DNA of 6,795 nt, from positions 1 to 6,795 of the forward strand of contig CALFBV010000124.1 in the NCBI GenBank assembly GCA_937951395.1, written 5' to 3'. The notes under the pieces were generated by a model, which made no database searches, was not told the origin of the DNA, and saw only the letters and a program-made list of their open reading frames with translations. A program made the translations under genes and the position numbers. This DNA is from an uncultured Rubritalea sp. (lineage in GTDB: Bacteria; Verrucomicrobiota; Verrucomicrobiia; Verrucomicrobiales; Akkermansiaceae). Below are positions 1 to 6,777 of the stretch, one piece after another. Within the stretch, counting starts at the first letter, position 1; each line of letters opens with the position of its first letter.

Positions 1-2
1 CT

Positions 3-146
3 CCAGTATTGTTTTTAGATAGGCATGCGCTGCTGAATTACTATTTATTAATGAACATTGTTTCTGTGTTAAACCTGATTGTACGTCCTCGTGTTCCCGT
101 AGATAAGGTATTTAAACATAGTTGGAAAAGATATAAGCATCAATGA
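3..146 (+). CDS. Possible 3' end of an upstream gene (partial, unrecognised)
   Basis: Frame 3 is open from the window edge to TGA at 144-146 (47 codons). I do not recognise the product. The visible C-terminus has a hydrophobic stretch (about ALLNYYLLMNIVSVLNLIV) followed by a very basic tail ending SWKRYKHQ, which could be a membrane segment with a cytoplasmic basic end. Support for coding is indirect: GC by codon position is about 47%, 23% and 32% for positions 1, 2 and 3, the coding-like order, and no other frame on either strand stays open here. Against it, 47 open codons can occur by chance in AT-rich DNA, no start is visible and no family was identified. If real, it ends 27 nt before the efflux genes and could be co-transcribed with them. 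Confidence 0.35.
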   Translation, partial: PVLFLDRHALLNYYLLMNIVSVLNLIVRPRVPVDKVFKHSWKRYKHQ

Positions 147-165
147 ACACTTTCTTTAGCCTAAT

Positions 166-169
166 GAGG
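166..169 (+). promoter_or_regulatory. Shine-Dalgarno-like GAGG before the outer-membrane channel gene
   Basis: GAGG lies 4 nt before the ATG at 174 and is the only recognisable Shine-Dalgarno-like site before any of the four efflux genes. It favours the 174 start over the internal ATG at 213, which has only GCCTGG in front. It lies partly within a small inverted repeat, GCCT-aatg-AGGC (159-170). That stem is only 4 bp, too short to claim regulation. The spacing is shorter than the usual optimum, so its function is plausible but not certain. Confidence 0.4.
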
Positions 170-173
170 CATT

Positions 174-1601
174 ATGAAAAAAATTATACTCAAACATCTA
201 GGTTCAGCCTGGATGAATAAAGATAGAGCATCACAAGCGGTCAAATGTATCATGGCTGTCAGCACACTAGTATCTTTGTGTGGTTGCCAAGGCTTACAAA
301 AATTTCAAAAGCAACCTCTCGATCTACCCAGCCATTCTAGTAAGTGGCTAAATCAGGCACCTGACACCGATTTAGTGATGGATTTTGTGAAGCAAATTGA
401 GACTCGATCTGGTAAATTCACAAGCTTTAATCCTTCAAACGGTGTTTCATTAAGTGAAGCAGAGATGATCGCGTTGGTTTATAATCCAGACTTACGAGTC
501 GCTAGATTGAAAGCAAATGTGGCAGCGGCGACAGTAAAACATGCTGGGCTGTGGGATGATCCTAAAGTTAGTTTTGATGTTCTTAAGGTAACTAATAGTG
601 TCCCTAAGCCGTGGACAATAGGCTCTTCTATCTCTCTGACAGTTCCTCTCTCTGGGCGACTCAGAGTAGAGAAGTCTCAGGCAAAAGCGGTAATGCATGC
701 AGAGCTAGATCGTGTGGCGGAGGAAGAGTGGCGAGTGTCTCGTGATCTAGAGAAAAAATGGCTAGCATGGTCCGCGCTACAAAGTGAACTTGACCAAACT
801 AAGAATGTTGTGAGCACTCTAGACTCAATAGTGAAATCAAGTAAGCTACTTGCTGAGCAGGGAGAAATACCAAAGACTGAGGCAAATCTTTTCATGATTG
901 AGCAAACTTCCCAGAAGCTTGAGATTGATCGTTTAAGAGGTGAACTATTAGCGATGGAGCAGGAAATCCGCGGACTGATGGGGCTCTCACCTAGCGCTCC
1001 TGTTAAACTTGTCTCTACGCTTAGTGTGAAAAGCTGGATTCCGAGTAACCGCCGACTTGCAGTAAACAATCCATCGCTGAATAGACTGCGCAGCGAGTAT
1101 AAAGTAGCTGAGTATGATCTCTTGTCAGAAATTAGAAAGCAATATCCTGACCTCGAAATCGGAGCGCAGGGTGAAAAAGATCAAGGTCAGTCTAGTATTG
1201 GATTCCTTGGTGTTATTCCTATTCCATCGCTAAATGCCAATAGAGGTGGAATCGCTGAAGCGAAGGTGAAACGTCAAGTCGCTCAAGCAGCATTCGAGAC
1301 AGAATACGAGCGCTATGTGGGTAGGCTAGCAGCTCTCAAATCTAGAAAAAATGCTCTCTCCGTACAGAATGCGACTATGAGAAAAATACTAATTCCTATG
1401 GTGGATCAGCAATTAATCGATGCCAAAAAACTCATATCTCTCGGTGAAGGAGACAGTCTAGTTCTATTAGAAAGCTTGATCAGAGCGCACGAGGCAAAGC
1501 TCAAAATCATCGATATCCAACTCAAGAAATCACAAGTCGAATCAGACATTCGTTTCCTGTTAGGGCCTACAAATCATAAATCAGTCATTACGAATAAATA
1601 A
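174..1601 (+). CDS. czcC: CzcC/CusC-like TolC-family outer-membrane efflux lipoprotein
   Basis: This is the outer-membrane channel subunit of a tripartite metal exporter, which would trimerise into a barrel and periplasmic tunnel docking on the adaptor and RND pump encoded next. The 475-residue length fits the family. A lipoprotein signal ends at Cys38 (VSLCGC). Two outer-membrane-efflux repeats are visible, at about residues 93-275 and 298-465. Each begins with an NPxL motif (NPDLRVARLKANVAAA at 104; NPSLNRLRSEYKVAE at 299) and carries a later GE-containing helix (AEQGEIPKTEANL at 227; SLGEGDSLVLLESL at 422), the duplicated TolC layout. The chosen ATG is preceded by GAGG at 166-169, 4 nt away. 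An alternative ATG at 213 (Met14) would give a more ordinary 24-residue signal peptide, so the start is not settled. It is the first gene of the efflux set, 4 nt before the adaptor. Czc rather than Cus naming is by context only. Confidence 0.92.
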   Translation: MKKIILKHLGSAWMNKDRASQAVKCIMAVSTLVSLCGCQGLQKFQKQPLDLPSHSSKWLNQAPDTDLVMDFVKQIETRSGKFTSFNPSNGVSLSEAEMIALVYNPDLRVARLKANVAAATVKHAGLWDDPKVSFDVLKVTNSVPKPWTIGSSISLTVPLSGRLRVEKSQAKAVMHAELDRVAEEEWRVSRDLEKKWLAWSALQSELDQTKNVVSTLDSIVKSSKLLAEQGEIPKTEANLFMIEQTSQKLEIDRLRGELLAMEQEIRGLMGLSPSAPVKLVSTLSVKSWIPSNRRLAVNNPSLNRLRSEYKVAEYDLLSEIRKQYPDLEIGAQGEKDQGQSSIGFLGVIPIPSLNANRGGIAEAKVKRQVAQAAFETEYERYVGRLAALKSRKNALSVQNATMRKILIPMVDQQLIDAKKLISLGEGDSLVLLESLIRAHEAKLKIIDIQLKKSQVESDIRFLLGPTNHKSVITNK

Positions 1602-1605
1602 TATT

Positions 1606-2853
1606 ATGAAATATGTTAATCATAGATGCTTCACATTCATTGCGATGTTATCCATCTTCACTTCCTGCACTCAGGAAAAAGAACTTCATTCAGATGCTTC
1701 AGAAATGGAGGATCCAGAAGTAATAACAAATAGAATCAATATCCCCGCTACTGTGCGTAGTAATCTAGGCATTACTTTTGCTAAGGTGGAACGCCGTAAC
1801 TTGCAGGATGCCTTTCGTGTTCCCGGATCTTTTGAGCTGCTCCCGCTAGCCAAACACGAACACCGCATGATGGTCTCTGGACATATCGCTTTCCTTGTGG
1901 ATCAGTTTGATAAAGTAGAAAAAGGAGCACCTCTCTATCGGTTCAAATCTATCGAGCTGATAGAAATGATTCAGAAAATAAAGCTGGCTGAAGCAGATCT
2001 CAAGCAGGCCTCTGAAAACTATAAGCTAGCGAAAAAGAGACAAACCGATCTCAAAAAGGCTAACTATAAGCGAGCTGATCTAGATGCTGAGGTGGCAGGT
2101 CTGAAGACAGAAATCACACAAAAGGAAGCAGTGCTCACAGCGGCAGAATCTTTATTCAACAGTATCGCCGAGACGATGGGGGTGGAAGCGGATTTTGAAA
2201 AAGTGACGAACTGGATCGTAGTAAAAGCCAGTGAATCTGGTGTTGTCTCTTCTCTGAATGTAACCAATGGGGCATTTGTCGATGAGTCTTCGCTGATTCT
2301 GACTACGATTGATCCAGCGCAAGTTCGTTTCCGTGCGATGGCTCTGCAGAGTGATATTTCACGTTTCGAAGATGGGCAAAAAGTGAACATCGTTTCTCCG
2401 CAGTCAAATAATAGAGACATCAATAACTCGATTCCTGCGGAACTAAAAATAGGTCTAACAGCTGATGCTATGAATCGGACGATCACCCTTTTTGCCAAAC
2501 CTAATGAAGGTAAGTTTTGGGCTAGATCAGGCGTTTCTGCCTTTCTAGAAATAGCTGAGGAGTCTACCGATGGCATCGTTTTAGCCATTCCTAAGTCAGC
2601 GGTTGTTAGAGATGGGCTGACTCATGTTTTTTTCAAACGTGATCCCAAAGATCCTAACAAAGCAATCCGGGTGGAGGCGGACTTAGGCGTCAGTGATGAT
2701 CGCTGGATTGAGATAAAAAGTGAACTGGGACCAAATGATGAAGTAGTTCTCAATGGAGTTTACGAGCTGAAGCTAGCCAGTGAGCAAGGAGGGAAAACTC
2801 AAGAAGGTGGACATTTCCATGCAGACGGAACATTTCACGATACTGACCACTAG
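1606..2853 (+). CDS. czcB: CzcB/CusB-like periplasmic adaptor (membrane fusion protein), lipoprotein with His-containing tail
   Basis: This adaptor forms the periplasmic ring linking the RND pump to the outer-membrane channel. The 415 residues are typical of the family. A lipoprotein signal ends at Cys21 (IFTSC). Visible layout: N-terminal beta segment (44-80, with NLGITFAKVERRNLQDAFRV); first half of the barrel-sandwich/lipoyl domain (about 85-115, VSGHI then VEKGAPLYRFKS); Lys/Glu-rich alpha-hairpin (about 117-190); second lipoyl half (about 203-235, VVKASESGVVSSLNVTNGAFV); beta-barrel (about 237-318); and a membrane-proximal domain from about 325 with the family motif IPKSAVVRDGLTHVFF. The last 15 residues are His-containing (His403, 405, 411 and 415 among Asp residues), a probable metal-binding extension. 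There is no Shine-Dalgarno site; the gene starts 4 nt after the previous stop, suggesting translational coupling. The pump gene follows after 16 nt. Confidence 0.93.
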   Translation: MKYVNHRCFTFIAMLSIFTSCTQEKELHSDASEMEDPEVITNRINIPATVRSNLGITFAKVERRNLQDAFRVPGSFELLPLAKHEHRMMVSGHIAFLVDQFDKVEKGAPLYRFKSIELIEMIQKIKLAEADLKQASENYKLAKKRQTDLKKANYKRADLDAEVAGLKTEITQKEAVLTAAESLFNSIAETMGVEADFEKVTNWIVVKASESGVVSSLNVTNGAFVDESSLILTTIDPAQVRFRAMALQSDISRFEDGQKVNIVSPQSNNRDINNSIPAELKIGLTADAMNRTITLFAKPNEGKFWARSGVSAFLEIAEESTDGIVLAIPKSAVVRDGLTHVFFKRDPKDPNKAIRVEADLGVSDDRWIEIKSELGPNDEVVLNGVYELKLASEQGGKTQEGGHFHADGTFHDTDH

Positions 2854-2869
2854 TTAAAATTTAAATCTT

Positions 2870-5800
2870 ATGTTAAGCAAACTGATTAAATTTTCCCTAG
2901 AGCGCTCATCTCTAGTGCTCATATTAGCGGGTGTCCTACTGGCTGTGGTAGGGATGCGTCTTTCTAAAACTCCCGTAGATGTATTCCCAGAGTTGAATGC
3001 TCCGACTGTAGTCATCATGACTGAGTCACCAGGACTGGCTGCCGATGAGGTAGAGCAATATGTGACCTTCCCGATAGAAAGCTCTGTGAATGGAGTGCCA
3101 GGTGTGAGGCGTGTTCGCACCTCTAGCGCCATCGGTCTGTCCGTTGCATATGTGGAGTTCGACTGGGGCACGGACATCTACACCGCGCGTCAGCTGGTCT
3201 CTGAGCGGCTGGACTCGGTGCGTGAGGATCTACCACCAGAAGCTCATGCTGAGATGACTCCTATCACCTCGATCACTGGTGAAATTATGCTGTTGGCTAT
3301 TTCGTCTCCAGATAAAACGATGAATGAGCTAGACCTCAGATCCTACGCTGAGTTTGACTTACGAAATAAACTTCTAGCCATCCCTGGAGTATCGCAGGTT
3401 TCCGTCATCGGAGGGGAGTTGCCAGAGTATCAGGTTCTTGTGAGACAAGATGATTTACTGCTCTACGACTTAACTATTCAAGATGTCATTGAAGCAACTG
3501 AGCAATCCCACACCACTCTGAGTGCTGGGTATTTACCCGATGTGAACTCGCTGGAAATACCTCTCAGACAGAGTGGTAGAGTGACTTCAGTGAAGGATAT
3601 TTCAGGAACGGTGATCAAATACTACGAAGGATTCCCCGTAACAATAGGGCAAGTAGCTAATGTCAAAATGGGACCTGCTCCCAAGCGAGGAACTGGCGCT
3701 GATAGCGCTAATAGTGCCGTCGTCATGACCATTCAGAAAGCTCCCGGCACAAACACTCTCATCCTCACAGAAAGTATAGATAACGCCCTTGATAACTTGG
3801 AAAGTTCCTTGCCTGAAGGTCTGAAAATCAATCGCCAGATCTTCCGTCAATCAGACTTTATCAATCTCTCCGTGACAAACGTCGTCCACGCTCTACGTGA
3901 TGCAGCCATCATTGTAGCGATCATCTTGATCTTATTTTTGCTAAATATTAAGACGACGATCATCACTCTAACAGCCATCCCTCTCTCACTCGCTACGGGC
4001 TTACTAGTGTTCGATTGGTTTAATATGTCGATCAATGTTATGACCTTGGGTGGTCTAGCAGTAGCAGTTGGCAGCTTAGTTGATGACGCGATTATTGATG
4101 TAGAAAATGTTTTCCGTAGGCTCAATGAAAACGCAGCCAAGCCTGAAACTGAGCGCCAACCACGAATGAAAGTTCTGTTAGATGCGAGCAATGAAATCCG
4201 CCCAGCAATGGTGTTTGCCACTATCATCATCGTGCTAGCGTTCTTGCCTCTGATGTTTTTGGAAGGTATAGAAGGTAGATTTTTTCGTCCACTAGGAATT
4301 GCTTTTGGAGTCTCTATCATAGCGTCACTACTAGTCGCGCTCACCGTGACACCAGCGATGTGTCGTTATCTAATGAAAGGGAAAGCTGATAAAGATGAGT
4401 CTGCTGAACCACCATTGGTGAGATGGCTAAAGTCGATCTATGTTCCTATTTTGAAAGGTGCAGTCAGGTTTAAGAAAACTGTCATCACGTTGGCATTAGT
4501 TACTACCTTGCTGGCACTCTGGCTGAGTTCCACATTCGGAAAATCCTTTTTACCAGAATTCAAAGAAGGCACATTCACCGTATTTCTCTTTGCTCCTCCT
4601 GGTACATCGCTTGATGCCAGTGATCGGATGGCAAGCTCTATCGAGAAACAGTTTATCAAGCTGGAAGGAGTGAGAAGTGTCACCCGTAGAACTGGAAGAG
4701 CCGAGCGAGATGAGCACGCTGAGCCAGTGAGTAATTCTGAAATAGAGGTCAGTGTGAAGCAGGGGTATGACAATGATGATGTCCGGCTAGAAATTAGTAA
4801 TATTCTAGAAAAGGTCCCAGGGATTTCCACCAATATCGGACAGCCCATTGAGCACCGACTCAGTCACATCCTCTCTGGAACCCCAGCTGCCATTGCGATC
4901 AATGTCTATGGTGATGATCTTGATAAATTACGCGTCATTGCAAAAGAAATAGAAGCAGTCCTCAAGCCGCTTCCTGGAGCCAGAGACGTGGCTGCGAACC
5001 GCGAAGTCATGATTCAGTCTCTACCGATCAACTACCGCCCAGCTGACTTAGCGGCCTTTGGTCTTACGCCACGAGCAGCAGCAGAGCAGGTCAGAAATGC
5101 TGCCTTTGGGGTGACTGTAGCTGAGGTCAATGAAGGGGTAAAACGATACAATCTAGCTGTCCGCATGGAACAAGGAGATCGGGACGATATTGGAAAAATA
5201 GAGAACCTCATACTACGTGGAAAATCTGGAGCATTAGTAAGACTTCACGAAGTCGCTGATATAGGCCCGGAGATGACATCGAACCTCATCGCACGGGAAA
5301 ACGCCCAGCGTAAAGCAGTGGTGACGCTTAATGTAGCAGAAGGCTACAATTTAGGTCATCTCGTAGAACAAGTGCAAATGAGAGTCGATCCGATCGTTCA
5401 GAAATATGGCTACATCGTTAATTACGGAGGTCAGTTTGAAGCTCAGCAAGCAGCGAGTAAAACTATCTTCCTCTTCAGTGGCATCGTCTTAGTCATTATG
5501 ATCTTTTTGCTACAGCTAGCCATTGGTTCATTCCGAGTTTCATTGCTCGTTCTGGTGAATCTTCCGCTAGCTCTCATCGGTGGAATCGCTGCTATCTACA
5601 TCACCGAGTCACCGAACTTGATGAGCAATACTGCTGCATTGTTTAACCTAGGAGGTCATTACACCGCTCCCGTTATTTCCATCGCCAGCATGGTGGGCTT
5701 TATCACTCTATTCGGCATTGCTGTTAGAAACGGAATCCTCCTAGTGAATCACTACGATTACTTGATGACCCATGAAGGGAAAACCATGTCAGAAGCAATC

Positions 5801-6052
5801 ATCCAAGGATCAGCTGAGCGTCTCATCCCTATTTTGATGACCGCTCTAACAGCCGCGCTAGCCGTGATCCCACTCGTTTTAAAAGGCGACCAACCAGGGA
5901 ATGAAATTTTAGCACCACTATCAGTCGTGATCCTAGGAGGACTACTCTCATCGACATTTCTTAACCTAATTATCGTCCCAGCAGGATTCGCAGCCATACA
6001 TAAAAATCCTGATGAAGAAAAAAGTCTAACCAAACCAACAGAAATAAGCTAA
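2870..6052 (+). CDS. czcA: CzcA/CusA-like heavy-metal efflux RND pump (HME family)
   Basis: This is the inner-membrane proton/metal antiporter, expected to act as a homotrimer. At 1060 residues it is full length for HME-RND pumps. It has the RND plan: TM1 at about 13-31, a large periplasmic loop, TM2-6 at about 342-497, TM7 at about 536-554, a second large loop, and TM8-12 at about 864-1042. Diagnostic HME sequence includes TPVDVFPELNAPTVVIMTE (from 34) and ITSITGEIM (132-140). The TM4 proton-relay helix reads GSLVDDAIIDVEN (401-413), with Asp405 and Glu412 at the positions used by CusA and two extra acidic residues, Asp406 and Asp410. TM10 has GFITLFGIAVRNGILLVNHY (943-962). By alignment from memory, the three CusA substrate methionines (573, 623, 672) are absent, arguing against a Cu(I)/Ag(I) pump. 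The metal remains undetermined, with divalent cations favoured. The start matches the family N-terminus; the upstream 16 nt are almost pure A/T with no Shine-Dalgarno site. Confidence 0.96.
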   Translation: MLSKLIKFSLERSSLVLILAGVLLAVVGMRLSKTPVDVFPELNAPTVVIMTESPGLAADEVEQYVTFPIESSVNGVPGVRRVRTSSAIGLSVAYVEFDWGTDIYTARQLVSERLDSVREDLPPEAHAEMTPITSITGEIMLLAISSPDKTMNELDLRSYAEFDLRNKLLAIPGVSQVSVIGGELPEYQVLVRQDDLLLYDLTIQDVIEATEQSHTTLSAGYLPDVNSLEIPLRQSGRVTSVKDISGTVIKYYEGFPVTIGQVANVKMGPAPKRGTGADSANSAVVMTIQKAPGTNTLILTESIDNALDNLESSLPEGLKINRQIFRQSDFINLSVTNVVHALRDAAIIVAIILILFLLNIKTTIITLTAIPLSLATGLLVFDWFNMSINVMTLGGLAVAVGSLVDDAIIDVENVFRRLNENAAKPETERQPRMKVLLDASNEIRPAMVFATIIIVLAFLPLMFLEGIEGRFFRPLGIAFGVSIIASLLVALTVTPAMCRYLMKGKADKDESAEPPLVRWLKSIYVPILKGAVRFKKTVITLALVTTLLALWLSSTFGKSFLPEFKEGTFTVFLFAPPGTSLDASDRMASSIEKQFIKLEGVRSVTRRTGRAERDEHAEPVSNSEIEVSVKQGYDNDDVRLEISNILEKVPGISTNIGQPIEHRLSHILSGTPAAIAINVYGDDLDKLRVIAKEIEAVLKPLPGARDVAANREVMIQSLPINYRPADLAAFGLTPRAAAEQVRNAAFGVTVAEVNEGVKRYNLAVRMEQGDRDDIGKIENLILRGKSGALVRLHEVADIGPEMTSNLIARENAQRKAVVTLNVAEGYNLGHLVEQVQMRVDPIVQKYGYIVNYGGQFEAQQAASKTIFLFSGIVLVIMIFLLQLAIGSFRVSLLVLVNLPLALIGGIAAIYITESPNLMSNTAALFNLGGHYTAPVISIASMVGFITLFGIAVRNGILLVNHYDYLMTHEGKTMSEAIIQGSAERLIPILMTALTAALAVIPLVLKGDQPGNEILAPLSVVILGGLLSSTFLNLIIVPAGFAAIHKNPDEEKSLTKPTEIS

Positions 6053-6077
6053 TAACTTAACAACCAAAAATAGAAAC

Positions 6078-6602
6078 ATGAAAACAAAATACACATTACT
6101 ATACGCATTAGGACTCTCAGGACTACTCGTCAGCTGTGGAGATAAACATAAAACGACCTCCGCACATAAAGATCATCATGGGCACGAACACGCTGATCAT
6201 GATGGGCACGATGATCATAAAGCAGATGATAAGCACGACGATCACCATGACCACGACCACGGAGAAGAAGTAACTCTAGGTTCCCATGAAATAGAGGGTA
6301 TCAAAGTAGACGCAGCTCAAGGACACGGAGCTGTAGAAGCAGGTAAAGAAGGTCACCTCATCGTTAAACTACCCTTTAATGACAAAGGGGAAACGGTAGT
6401 TAGAGTCTGGATAGGAACTGCAGACAAAACCTTATCTGCACCAGGAAAAGGAGTCTACGCACCATCACACGATGATTACGACATTCACACGATGGCTCCA
6501 GATCCACTCCCAGCAGATACAAAATGGTGGGTAGAAATTAGCAAGCCAGATGGAACTAAAGCCACAGGCTCTATACCTCTATTGAAGGATCTGTCTAAGT
6601 AA
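6078..6602 (+). CDS. His/Asp-rich lipoprotein associated with the metal efflux operon
   Basis: The product has 174 residues. The signal peptide ends in a clear lipobox, LLVSC (Cys20), so the mature protein should be lipid-anchored outside the cytoplasm. Residues 22-61 hold 14 His and 12 Asp, a disordered metal-binding type of segment like the His loops of zinc-handling proteins. From about 64 to 170 there is a compact, probably beta-rich domain with HLIVKLPF (93-100), VVRVWIGT (107-114), an Asp/His patch (His131, Asp132, Asp133, Asp135, His137), PDPLPADTKWWVEI (141-154) and GSIPLL (164-169). I recall similar small domains of unknown function beside metal RND genes in other bacteria, but cannot name a family. 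It begins 25 nt after the pump stop and precedes the terminator, so it is very likely the last gene of the operon. Inferred role: periplasmic metal buffer or chaperone feeding the pump. There is no Shine-Dalgarno site; the leader is A-rich. Confidence 0.85.
   Translation: MKTKYTLLYALGLSGLLVSCGDKHKTTSAHKDHHGHEHADHDGHDDHKADDKHDDHHDHDHGEEVTLGSHEIEGIKVDAAQGHGAVEAGKEGHLIVKLPFNDKGETVVRVWIGTADKTLSAPGKGVYAPSHDDYDIHTMAPDPLPADTKWWVEISKPDGTKATGSIPLLKDLSK
6171..6211 (+). repeat. 24-nt-period tandem repeat encoding the His-rich segment
   Basis: A 17-bp unit, GATCATCATGGGCACGA at 6171-6187, recurs at 6195-6211 with one mismatch (C to G at its seventh base). The period is 24 nt, so the frame is kept and the protein repeats in 8-residue steps (DHHGHEHA then DHDGHDDH). 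More degenerate copies seem to continue to about 6262. This suggests that the metal-binding segment grew by in-frame duplication. Confidence 0.6.
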
Positions 6603-6619
6603 GAGAATTCTACTAAATA

Positions 6620-6660
6620 TTTTCCCCATCTGATTTGATGTCAGGTGGGGAAGAATTTTT
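6620..6660 (+). terminator. Rho-independent terminator of the efflux operon
   Basis: Left arm TTTTCCCCATCTGA (6620-6633) pairs with TCAGGTGGGGAAGA (6641-6654) across a 7-nt loop (TTTGATG). The stem is 14 bp with two G-T wobbles and a GC-rich centre, followed by ATTTTT (6655-6660). It lies 17 nt after the stop of the His-rich lipoprotein gene. Read on the other strand it lacks a continuous T-run after the stem, so it acts mainly for plus-strand transcripts. Confidence 0.88.
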
Positions 6661-6777
6661 CTATCTGCTTCCTAATGCCACTCCGCAATTTGTGTGATGG
6701 TGCAAAGTATGTTATTGTTTCATGCTAAAACTGTGTGCTAACTTAAGTGGAATTTGTGATATTACCGCATTAGAGTA

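Noticed and set aside
58..86. Possible sigma-70 promoter, TTGTTT at 58-63 with a -10 about 17 nt on
   Set aside because: The -10 position reads GTACGT, far from consensus, and the stretch lies within the open frame 3-146. TATAAG at 132-137 has no matching -35. No promoter is claimed.
2064..2588. 174-codon minus-strand open frame within the adaptor gene
   Set aside because: It lies fully antisense to a gene with clear family motifs, its translation is Ser/Ala/Arg-rich without recognisable domains, and it has no context of its own.
2854..2869. A/T palindrome-like tract (ATTTAAAT) between adaptor and pump genes as an operator
   Set aside because: It is 16 nt of almost pure A/T in which such palindromes arise easily; the position within an operon makes an operator unlikely.
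3847..4344. 165-codon minus-strand open frame within the RND gene
   Set aside because: It is antisense to TM2-TM6 of the pump, and its low-complexity translation is what reversed membrane-helix codons give. The other minus-strand frames (492-698, 677-1069, 1686-1868, 2854-3177, 3602-3850, 4438-4848, 5758-6033) were rejected for the same reason.
2870..6052. Assigning the pump as CusA, a Cu(I)/Ag(I) exporter
   Set aside because: TM4 resembles CusA in part, but the methionine substrate triad appears to be missing and the accessory segments are His/Asp-rich rather than Met-rich. Left as an HME pump of undetermined substrate.
6078..6602. Calling the fourth gene CusF
   Set aside because: CusF is a small OB-fold with a Met/His/Trp copper site. 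This protein is longer, a lipoprotein, nearly Met-free after the start, and has a different domain pattern.
6715..6743. Promoter-like TTGTTT with CTAACT 17 nt downstream
   Set aside because: The -10 match is weak, and no downstream gene is visible in the window to support it.
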